From: Sulfuritalea sp.
GTDB lineage: Bacteria > Pseudomonadota > Gammaproteobacteria > Burkholderiales > Rhodocyclaceae
Direction: 5' to 3'
Length of the DNA: 34,264 nucleotides
NCBI GenBank assembly: GCA_021738385.1
Contig: JAIPCF010000023.1
Coordinates: forward strand, 1-34,264
Under the pieces are notes generated by a model. That model searched no databases, had not been told where the DNA came from, and saw only the letters and a list, made by a program, of their open reading frames with translations. Below are positions 18,901 through 25,519 of this stretch, piece after piece (positions within the stretch are counted from its first letter, which is position 1; every line of letters starts with the position of its first letter). The position numbers were made by a program, and so were the translations under genes.

Positions 18901-19711
18901 CACGCTGCGCTTCTTCGATCCGGACATGCAGGCCGCGGTAGCTGACCGCATCAAGCTGGAAGCCGATCTGCGCAAGGGACTGGAACTCGCCCAACTGGTA
19001 CTTCACTATCAACCCCAGGTCGACGGCATTGGAAAAGTCACCGGTGCGGAAGCGCTGGTACGTTGGCGGCATCCTCAACGTGGTCTGGTCTCCCCGGCGG
19101 AGTTCATCCCGCTCGCGGAGGAAACCGGTTTGATCCAGCCTTTGGGTCACTGGGTGCTGACGACGGCCTGCCGACAGCTGCTTGTCTGGGCGGCGAACCC
19201 GGCACTGGCGCAGTTGACGCTCGCGGTCAACGTCAGCGCCCGGCAGTTCCGCCAACCCGACTTTGTGGAACACGTATCAAGCATCCTGGCCGACACCGGT
19301 GCCGACCCGCAAAAGCTCAAACTGGAACTCACTGAAAGCCTGTTGCTGGAAGACGTGGAAAACACCATCGCCAAAATGAATGCGCTGAAGGCCATCGGCG
19401 TGAGTTTCTCGCTGGACGACTTCGGCACCGGCTATTCATCGCTGTCCTATCTGAAGCGTTTGCCGCTCGATCAGCTGAAGATCGACCAATCCTTCATCCG
19501 CGATGTATTGATCGATCCCAATGATGCGGCCATCGCCCGCACCATCGTCGCGCTGGCTCAAAGCTTGTCGCTCTCGGTAATTGCCGAAGGCGTGGAAACG
19601 GAAGCGCAACGGGAATTTCTCTCAAACTCGGGCTGCCACGCCTGCCAGGGTTATCTGTTCAGCCATCCGCTGCCGGCAGAGGAATTCGAGAAGTTTGTCG
19701 GCAACACCTGA
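15983..19711 (+). CDS. Periplasmic-sensor PAS-GGDEF-EAL protein (c-di-GMP turnover)
   Basis: A 1242-residue signalling protein. Order: N-terminal hydrophobic export segment (about 10-30); a type 3 solute-binding (amino-acid-binding-like) sensor domain, about 42-265; a transmembrane helix near 268-290; four PAS domains starting near 308, 431, 560 and 686, several closing with DIT(Q/E)R-like linkers; GGDEF domain from about 811 with intact GGDEF at 891-895; EAL domain from about 990 with EALVRW (E1023-L1025), LDDFGTGYSSL and AEGVET. Both output domains keep their signature residues, so synthesis and breakdown of c-di-GMP are both possible. The sensor probably reads a small periplasmic solute. 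Start ATG at 15983 is chosen by the export segment. It converges on the radical SAM gene 16 bp downstream. Confidence 0.95.
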   Translation: MRVWTGNGSGSWAGIVAGLLLIAFTTSCPAASPSGTEINRGTPLTVVSDDNYPPYVFRDSNGVLNGYLVDLWKLWETKTGVRADLVATDWQTALQSMAAGRADVIDTIFRTEQREKTLDFTAPYEQIHVSIYSHAGIGGITNLNTLHGFSVGVKAGDACIDTLRQSGIESLHEFSSYEALVLAAVAGQIKVFCLDEPPANYLLYRNQAERDFNKAFRLYTGEFHRAVKKGDAATLALLNRGFSAITESERQALHDKWMGSRLESSPYVRYLGYALLATALLGILLALWGMTLRRMVRQRASELAMEHARLRALLETIPDLVWLKDMDGVYLFCNSEFEKLYGAKEENIVGKTDYDFVDRQQADSFRHHDKMAVEAGKPTSNEEWLTFSADGRHVLVETTKTPMRDSRGKLIGVLGVARDITQRAQAEQAVRESEGLLRSFYELDLVGLAITAPDKGWLRVNQYLCNMLEYSEQELRRMSWAQLTYPEDLAADEAQFARLLANETEGYELEKRFLSRSGNVIPTRLVVRCVRKTDGSVDYVTAMVEDVTERKRAESELRASEERYRVAFRTSPDVININRVSDGVYLDVNEGFERTTGWSREEALNISSLRLDIWADPADRQHMIEVLNRDGFCENLQFRFRRKDGSLLTGLMSVHPIRWDGVDCVLSVTRDITERIRIEDALRQKEQYQRALLDNFPFAVWLKDTESRFLSVNREFARMFGERSPDEFSGCSDADIVSADIAERHQATDRMVQNSRQKMSVEEELQVRDHRKWFETYKAPVIDDNGELLGTVGFSRDISERKAAEDEIRRLAFYDSLTHLPNRRLLLDRLQQALASCTRSGKELAVLFIDLDNFKTLNDTLGHDIGDLLLKQVAERLASSVREGDTVARLGGDEFVIVLEDLSDTVYEAATQAEVVGEKILASLNQPYELDGHHCLSSPSIGIALLTGNETTIDDLMKRADVAMYQAKDAGRNTLRFFDPDMQAAVADRIKLEADLRKGLELAQLVLHYQPQVDGIGKVTGAEALVRWRHPQRGLVSPAEFIPLAEETGLIQPLGHWVLTTACRQLLVWAANPALAQLTLAVNVSARQFRQPDFVEHVSSILADTGADPQKLKLELTESLLLEDVENTIAKMNALKAIGVSFSLDDFGTGYSSLSYLKRLPLDQLKIDQSFIRDVLIDPNDAAIARTIVALAQSLSLSVIAEGVETEAQREFLSNSGCHACQGYLFSHPLPAEEFEKFVGNT

Positions 19712-19727
19712 CAACCAGCGCGCTCAG

Positions 19728-21629
19728 CTAGCGGAGGGCGCGGGCAATGAAATTGCGCGCAACGGTACTGCGCGGAACCCGGCCGGAAAACCAGCGACGC
19801 ACGTCTTCGTCCAGTCCCAGGCCGTGCATGTAGTTGTAGAGCGCCTTGTTCAGAGCAACACCGAGCGCATCGTGATCGACACCCACCGGATCGACAAACT
19901 CGATATCGTTTTTCGCAAATGAGACGGGCGGCAAGGGCTTCAATTTGACGCCAAAGCGTTCCGGATGCAGCCCGACCGGTGAATGGGCGGTACAGGCGAA
20001 TCGATGAAAATACCCGGACTGAATGCAACCGGCGGCAAACAGCTGCCGGACATACTCCAGCGCATCCACCGTGTCCTGCACGGTTTGCGTCGGAAAGCCG
20101 TACATCAGATAGGCGTGCACCAGAATGCCGGCATCACTGAAGGCATGCGTCACGCGGGCCACCTGCTCGACGGAAACGCCTTTTTGCATCAACTTGAGCA
20201 GGCGGTCCGAGGCGACTTCCAGCCCGCCCGAGACGGCAATGCAACCGCTGTCGGCAAGCTCGGCGCAAAGCTGCGGCGTGAAGGATTTTTCGAAACGGAT
20301 ATTGCCCCACCACGATATCGCCCGCCGGCGTTTCTGTAATTCCCCGGCGAGCGCTTTGAGGGACTTCGGCGGCGCCGCTTCGTCGACAAAATGAAAGCCG
20401 GTCTGCCCGGTTTCTGCAATGATGGCCTCGATGCGATCCACCAGCGTGGTCGCCGCAACGGCGTCGTAACGCGAGATGTAGTCCAGCGATACATCGCAAA
20501 AACTGCACTTCTTCCAATAGCAGCCGTGTGCCACGGTCAGCTTGTTCCAGCGCCCGTCCGACCAGAGCCGATGCATCGGGTTAAGCATGTCGAGAATCGA
20601 CAAATAGCGGTCGAGCGGCAGTCCGTCCCAGGTGGGCGTGCCGACTTCGGCAAACGGTATGTCCGGCTCGCCGGAACTGATATATCGCACCGCGACCGGC
20701 GCGGCGGAACGCAGGAAGGTGCGTACCAGCCTGTCCTGCGCACGTTTGCCGGCCAGGTGCTCCAGCAAGGCCAGCAAGGGCCGCTCACCATCGTCGAGCG
20801 TGACGTAATCGAAATAGTCGAACACGCGCGGTTCGGCCAGATCGCGCAGCTCGGTATTGACGTAGCCGCCACCCAGGACGGTCACAATCGTCGGGTCATG
20901 CAGTTTGATCGCCTGAGCAATGCGAAACGCGCCATACACATTGCCGGGGAAAGGTGCCGACACCAGCACCAGCCTGGGCTGGTGTCGCGTCAACGCCTCC
21001 CGGCTCAGCTCGCGCAGCGTGCTGTCCACCAGATTGAGCGGTGCCGCCAGCGCCTCGGCCAGAGGATCGAAGCTGGCCTGACTTTGGGCCAGTGATTCCG
21101 CATAGCGCACGAATTCAAACCGTGGATCGACCGCTTCGCGCAGCACGTCGGCGACGTCATTCAGGTAAAGCGTGGCGAAGTGCCGGGCGCGGTCCTGGAT
21201 ACCCAGGGAGCCAAACGCCCAGGCCAGCGGATCGCCGCCTTCCGGGTCGACATAGTCGTCAAGCGGTTCGAAGCGGGGTCCCTCGGGGAGAAAATTTCGT
21301 CCGCCAATGCGATGCCCGACAGAAGGGTCGCGCCCCTGCAGGAACGCCACCGCCGATTCAATGGTGGCGAGATAGCGATCGAAATCCTGAAAAAAGGACC
21401 GAGTCCCGGGTGCACGTTGCGATGGAGGCACGGCCTCGATGCACCGATATATTGCCAGCAGACCGTCACGCGAGAACAGGCGCAGCACCAATGCCAGCGC
21501 CAGGTCTTCCTGCACCGCGTCAAACCCGCGCGAACGCAAAAACCCGGTCAGGTAGGCCGTCGACGGATACGGCGTATTGAGTTGAGTCATCGGCGGAATG
21601 ACAGACAGGATGCGCATGGACTGAGTCAT
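19728..21629 (-). CDS. B12-binding domain radical SAM protein
   Basis: About 633 residues. The N-terminal region resembles a cobalamin-binding domain: RILSVIPPMTQLNTPYPS at the start, then a Rossmann-like VLVSAPFPGNVYGAF and VLGGGYVN. The radical SAM cluster is GCYWKKCSFCD, with C370, C375 and C378. This is a CX4CX2C spacing instead of the usual CX3CX2C. Downstream, SGGLEVASDRLLKLMQKGVS and AYLMYGFPTQT fit the radical SAM barrel. I prefer the ATG at 21629, four bases after the stop of the SRAP gene (TGAGGCGATG), implying translational coupling; an in-frame ATG at 21674 would overlap that gene by 41 bp. The reaction is unknown; methylation or another radical modification is possible. Confidence 0.87.
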   Translation of the reverse strand: MTQSMRILSVIPPMTQLNTPYPSTAYLTGFLRSRGFDAVQEDLALALVLRLFSRDGLLAIYRCIEAVPPSQRAPGTRSFFQDFDRYLATIESAVAFLQGRDPSVGHRIGGRNFLPEGPRFEPLDDYVDPEGGDPLAWAFGSLGIQDRARHFATLYLNDVADVLREAVDPRFEFVRYAESLAQSQASFDPLAEALAAPLNLVDSTLRELSREALTRHQPRLVLVSAPFPGNVYGAFRIAQAIKLHDPTIVTVLGGGYVNTELRDLAEPRVFDYFDYVTLDDGERPLLALLEHLAGKRAQDRLVRTFLRSAAPVAVRYISSGEPDIPFAEVGTPTWDGLPLDRYLSILDMLNPMHRLWSDGRWNKLTVAHGCYWKKCSFCDVSLDYISRYDAVAATTLVDRIEAIIAETGQTGFHFVDEAAPPKSLKALAGELQKRRRAISWWGNIRFEKSFTPQLCAELADSGCIAVSGGLEVASDRLLKLMQKGVSVEQVARVTHAFSDAGILVHAYLMYGFPTQTVQDTVDALEYVRQLFAAGCIQSGYFHRFACTAHSPVGLHPERFGVKLKPLPPVSFAKNDIEFVDPVGVDHDALGVALNKALYNYMHGLGLDEDVRRWFSGRVPRSTVARNFIARALR

Positions 21630-21633
21630 CGCC

Positions 21634-22314
21634 TCATGCCGCCGCAAGCAATTCAGGACCTTCGTTGCGGGCATTGCTGACGCGACTGCTGACCGGATAC
21701 GCGCGCATGCTGTCGGCGCTGGCGGGCAGCAGCCAGGTCTTCAGGACGTCGGTATCGCGCATTGCCGGATCAAGCCAGGCATCAAAACGCGCCGGGGGCA
21801 GCACCACCGGCATGCGTTCGTGAATCGGCGCCATCACGGCATTGGCGGAGGTCGTGATGACACACGCGGTCACAACGTCCGTACCCTCGGGTGATTTCCA
21901 GACCGACAGCAGGCCGGCAAACGCGAAAAAGTCCGTGTCGTTTGCCGGGCGAATGAACCAGGGCTGCTTGCGTGTCGTGCCCGCCGCGTTCACCACCTGC
22001 CATTCATAGAAGCCATTTGCCGGGATCAGACAGCGGTGACGCTCAAAGCCCGACTTGAACGACGGTTTTTCGGCAACCGTTTCTGCCCGCGCGTTGTTCA
22101 GCTTTTGGCCAATGGCGGCGTCCTTAGCCCAGCGCGGGATCAGCCCCCACTTCACCCGCTGGCCGACACGACCGACATCGGCCCGATAACGCACCACCAG
22201 AATTGCGCTCTGTGGCGCGATGTTGTAGCGCGCCTCCCAGTCGGCGCAGGCCTGCAGATCAAAATATTCCGTCAGCCGGGAAAGGGGGCCGTAGAGAGCG
22301 TAGCGTCCGCACAT
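21634..22314 (-). CDS. SRAP family abasic-site protein (HMCES/YedK-like)
   Basis: A 226-residue protein that should form a covalent thiazolidine link to abasic sites in single-stranded DNA, shielding them. The active cysteine must be residue 2 after Met removal, so I start at the ATG at 22314, giving MCGRYAL; an upstream in-frame ATG at 22398 would bury it. The catalytic set is present: C2, N74 (KLNNARAET), E104 (NGFYEW) and H165 (IHERMP). WGLIPRWAKD and the C-terminal RVSNARNEGPELL, typical of the family's end, are also present. Its stop is four bases from the start of the radical SAM gene. DNA-damage role is well supported by family; the reason for coupling is unknown. Confidence 0.93.
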   Translation of the reverse strand: MCGRYALYGPLSRLTEYFDLQACADWEARYNIAPQSAILVVRYRADVGRVGQRVKWGLIPRWAKDAAIGQKLNNARAETVAEKPSFKSGFERHRCLIPANGFYEWQVVNAAGTTRKQPWFIRPANDTDFFAFAGLLSVWKSPEGTDVVTACVITTSANAVMAPIHERMPVVLPPARFDAWLDPAMRDTDVLKTWLLPASADSMRAYPVSSRVSNARNEGPELLAAA

Positions 22315-22397
22315 AAGCGATGAAATCCGATTGAAGACGGAAGGGTAACCGATTCGCCGCGGCCGCGCCCCTGCCGCCACGGCGAGGGGCAGTTTCA

Positions 22398-22624
22398 AAA
22401 AGTCGGCGCTGATGAAGCAACTGCGCTACAAGGCGGTCGAGCAAGAAACGCTCTCCTCGCCGTAGCGGATGGCACTACGGCGCCCGCCAATGCTGTGGCG
22501 GAGCCATCCGGAAAAGTCGGCGCTGATGAAGCAACTGCGCTACAAGGCGGTCGAGCAAGAAACGCTCAGCTTTGCAGACCTGGGTTTCCGCTTTGCGGGC
22601 AGGTCTCCTCGCCGTAGCGGATGG
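22398..22624. repeat. Direct duplication (56-bp identical copies) with stem-loops
   Basis: Bases 22398-22453 and 22512-22567 are identical over 56 bp (period 114). A second shared block, starting TCTCCTCGCCGTAGCGG, lies at 22452-22472 and 22604-22624; the left copy lacks about 38 bp present on the right. Between the copies, GCCGTAG/CTACGGC (22459-22481) and CGGATGGC/GCCATCCG (22466-22510) can form stems. An open frame crosses this region but its codon pattern and product look random, so I do not call a gene. Confidence 0.8.
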
Positions 22625-22777
22625 TGTTACGGCATCCGGGTGCACGGCGACCGTGTGCGCTATCGCCGGGGCGGCTTGTACAATCGGCGATCAACATGGG
22701 CTCGATTCAAGGCACGTGCGCGGGCTCGAACCAAGGCTGACGGTAGGCCACTACACTCCGGACCCGGTATAACAGCG

Positions 22778-23188
22778 ATGACCAACGACTACATTTTTTT
22801 CGACAGCGGGCTGTGTGATCGCTTCCTGCGCTTCGTGATCGCACGCGGCATCCAGGGCGAGATGCGGACAGACACCATGGACGGCTTTGTCGTAAGCATT
22901 CCCGACGATCTTGCCGATGACATTGAAGAAGCGCTGGAGCAGGAGTACGACACGCTGATGGATGAGCAGCGCGAACTGGTAGACGCCACGGAAAGCGAAA
23001 CCACGCACAGCCTGATGGGCGTGGGCGCGCAGTTACCGGACGGCAGGGAAATTTCGGTTCGCATTCCCGCAGCCTATGCACGACGGCTGTACGCGCAATT
23101 CAGTCTGGAAGAAATCCGCGAACTGGTATCCGCCATTGCCGCTGACGTGGTCAATCCCTCTGCAGGGCCTCTGTGCCGCAAGACGTGA
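22778..23188 (+). CDS. Conserved-looking hypothetical protein
   Basis: A 136-residue soluble, acidic protein beginning TNDYIFFDSGLCDRF. It has the look of a conserved betaproteobacterial protein: an N-terminal alpha/beta stretch (RFVIARGIQGEMRTDTMDG), a helical acidic centre (DDIEEALEQEYDTLMDEQ) and a C-terminal helical part ending VNPSAGPLCRKT. No catalytic motif, signal peptide or membrane segment is visible. I recall similar unnamed proteins in Rhodocyclales but know no function. The ATG at 22778 is the start because the upstream frame reads as the random-looking duplicated segment; no strong ribosome site is seen. A terminator follows, so it is probably a single-gene unit before gshA. Confidence 0.75.
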   Translation: MTNDYIFFDSGLCDRFLRFVIARGIQGEMRTDTMDGFVVSIPDDLADDIEEALEQEYDTLMDEQRELVDATESETTHSLMGVGAQLPDGREISVRIPAAYARRLYAQFSLEEIRELVSAIAADVVNPSAGPLCRKT

Positions 23189-23243
23189 GCGATCTGCCGA
23201 ACGACTCGCCAACGCCCTCACCCGATCACCCCACCGTAACGCG

Positions 23244-23265
23244 CCGGGCCCAATCGCCCGGTTTT
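23244..23265 (+). terminator. Intrinsic terminator before gshA
   Basis: Perfect stem CCGGGC (23244-23249) / GCCCGG (23256-23261), six-base loop, then TTTT. It ends the upstream hypothetical gene and separates it from gshA. Confidence 0.85.
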
Positions 23266-23357
23266 AAAATACGTGAATTTACCCCTCCGGCCCACGGGGC
23301 GCCTGGTCGGCGAATAGCTGCCATACTGCGCGCCAATTAACCGAAAAAGAAACGCGT

Positions 23358-24920
23358 ATGTTGAAGTTTGCCTGTTGCCATGACGTCCGACAGTATTTCT
23401 CGCCAGAACATACCCATGTGTTGCGCGGCATCAAGCGGGGCTACGAGCGCGAATGCCTGCGCGTGGATGTCACCGGTCATCTGGCCCAGACCCCGCACCC
23501 CCTGAGGCTGGGCTCCAAACTCACCCACCCGTGGATTACCACCGACTACGCCGAAGCGCTGCTCGAGTTCATCACCCCGCCGTCAGCAGACCCGGCGTTC
23601 CCGCTGGATTTCCTGCGCGACATTCACCGCTTCACGGCCCGGCAATTGCAGGACGAGACCATGTGGGCCGGCTCCATGCCTTGCATCGTGGGCGACGACA
23701 AAACCATCGCCATTGCCGACTACGGCAGCTCCAATTCCGCCATGATGAAGGTTGCCTATCGCGAAGGTCTGGGCCTTCGCTATGGACGCCACATGCAAAC
23801 GATTGCCGGGGCCCACTACAACTGGTCGCTGCCGGACGAATTCTGGACGATTCTGAAAAGCATCAGCGCCGCACCGGGCAGCATGCAGGATTTTGTCAAT
23901 GCGCGCTATTTTGGTTTGATTCGTAATTTTCTGCGCTTTGGCTGGTTGATTTCCTATCTGTTTGGCGCCTCGCCCGCGATCTGCAAATCCTTCCTGCAAG
24001 GCCGCAGTTCAGACCTCCAGGAGCTGGTACCGGGCACCCTGTTCCGTCCCTACGCGACCAGCCTGCGCATGAGCGATCTGGGTTATCAGAACCGGGCGCA
24101 GGACCAACTGCACGTCAGCTTCAACTCGCTGGCCGAATACACCCAGGCGTTGGAAACCGCGATTCGCACCCCCGACCCGTTTTATGAAGAGTTGGGTGTG
24201 CGCGAAGGCGACCACTGGAAGCAGCTCAACGCCAACCTGCTGCAAGTGGAGAACGAATTCTATTCGGGCGTCCGGCCCAAGCGCGTCGGCCAGGACGGCG
24301 AGCGCCCGGCACTGGCATTGAAGAAATACGGTGTCGAATATTTGGAGATACGCCTGTTTGATCTGAACCCCTTCGTGGACATCGGCATCGTGCCCGAGCA
24401 AAGCGTCTTTGCCGACATCCTGTTGCTGATGTGCCTTTTCCGTCCGAGTCCGCCCATTACCGCCCGCGAACAGGCGGAAAACGATGTCAACAAGGCCCGC
24501 ATCGTCAACCATGGCCGGCAGCCCGAGCTGAGCCTGCTGGTGCACAACTGCGAACAGCCGTTCCGGCCCATTGCCCACGCGCTGTTCGACGACATGCAGC
24601 CTTTTGCCCGGATGCTGGATGCGGCCTACGGTGGCAACGGCTACGCCACCACGCTGGCCAGCCTGCGCACGCGCATCGATCAACCGGACACCACACCGTC
24701 GGCCCAGGTGCTGGCCGCGGCGACGGAACACAACGGCCTCTTCAAATTCGCCTTGAAGCAGTCCCGGCATCACCACGACAGCTTGCTGGCCCAGCCGCTG
24801 GACGCGGCCACCCTGGCAAGCTTCGAAGAAAGCGTTCAAGCCTCCCTGGCCGAACAGCAGCGATTGGAAGCGCTGCCGCAGGAGCGCTTTGAGGACTATG
24901 TGGCGAGCTACTACGCATGA
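23358..24920 (+). CDS. gshA: Glutamate-cysteine ligase
   Basis: First enzyme of glutathione synthesis: ATP-dependent joining of glutamate and cysteine through the gamma-carboxyl; cytoplasmic. At 520 residues it matches the proteobacterial type 1 ligase. Recognisable segments are GIKRGYERECLRVDVTG (about 24-40), THPWITTDYAEALLEFITPP (56-75), GLGLRYGRHMQTIAGAHYN (acid-sugar site region, about 136-155), and YLEIRLFDLNPF near 330-341. The C-terminus ends VASYYA, normal for the family. The ATG at 23358 agrees with family N-termini (about 20 residues before GIKRGYE); the ribosome site is weak. gshB is not adjacent. No regulatory site was recognised. Confidence 0.96.
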   Translation: MLKFACCHDVRQYFSPEHTHVLRGIKRGYERECLRVDVTGHLAQTPHPLRLGSKLTHPWITTDYAEALLEFITPPSADPAFPLDFLRDIHRFTARQLQDETMWAGSMPCIVGDDKTIAIADYGSSNSAMMKVAYREGLGLRYGRHMQTIAGAHYNWSLPDEFWTILKSISAAPGSMQDFVNARYFGLIRNFLRFGWLISYLFGASPAICKSFLQGRSSDLQELVPGTLFRPYATSLRMSDLGYQNRAQDQLHVSFNSLAEYTQALETAIRTPDPFYEELGVREGDHWKQLNANLLQVENEFYSGVRPKRVGQDGERPALALKKYGVEYLEIRLFDLNPFVDIGIVPEQSVFADILLLMCLFRPSPPITAREQAENDVNKARIVNHGRQPELSLLVHNCEQPFRPIAHALFDDMQPFARMLDAAYGGNGYATTLASLRTRIDQPDTTPSAQVLAAATEHNGLFKFALKQSRHHHDSLLAQPLDAATLASFEESVQASLAEQQRLEALPQERFEDYVASYYA

Positions 24921-25519
24921 GACTCGCGCTCCGGAAGACACTCTGACTTGTAAACAGGTTTCAGCATCCGTCCAGATTTGGGCCGGATGCCGCCGTTGAT
25001 CTAGCGCGGATTCGAATGCTTCCTTTGGGCATTGGATTCAACGAGGGGATGCAAGCCACCAGAAACTGCCATCGGCGAATTCAAACGCCGTGTCACCATC
25101 GCCGAGTTTTGGCGGGGACGAACAGTGGGGTGGGTTGGAGGGCTGCTTGTCGGCCTGCGCAGCCGTTGCTTCCAATGCTTGCAACTTCCGCGTTCGGCCA
25201 ACTCCGGTCCTTCGTCAAGTCCAAGGAGTATGCATTCAGATGACTGTTTCGCTCTGAAACTCGCTGCTCGGCCTTCGACACCCGCTAGGCATGAACAGCC
25301 GCCGATAGAGCTCGCCCGGCCAACGCTGGCCGAGGTTGTGGCGCAACTGGAACCGGTAGCAACTTCGGCTCACGGCGGTCCTTCAGATACTGGATTGGCC
25401 CGGCCTTGCCGCGGATAACGTGACCCCGCATTCTGTGCGATGATTCGCATCTATTTCAACGTCATCGCGTGGATGTCCAGAGCCGCTAGCCGACGGGTTT
25501 TCCATTTTGATCGGTCACC
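24921..25519. other. Gene-poor 599-bp spacer before the restriction operon
   Basis: No convincing gene on either strand; open frames here have mixed, Ser/Arg-rich products. It holds a weak stem GCATCCG/CGGATGC (24964-24990) just after gshA, without a T-run, and a copy of the short repeat family at 25087-25110. It is the left boundary of the restriction operon. I see no att site, integrase or tRNA that would mark an insertion. Confidence 0.6.
25087..25110. repeat. Short dispersed repeat in the pre-operon spacer
   Basis: Matches 22 of 24 positions with the copy touching the icmF stop (6836-6859) and shares the core TCACCANCGCCGAGTTT with the terminal tandem array. Confidence 0.6.

Noticed and set aside
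22469-22777. N-terminal extension of the hypothetical protein
   Set aside because: The extension covers the duplicated, stem-forming segment and its product is Arg-rich and random-looking; the ATG at 22778 begins the protein-like part.
24009-24941. 310-codon open frame antisense to gshA
   Set aside because: gshA is unambiguous on the plus strand and the antisense product looks random.
25005-25020. tRNA T-arm-like sequence GGATTCGAATGC
   Set aside because: No acceptor stem, D-arm or anticodon stem can be drawn around it.
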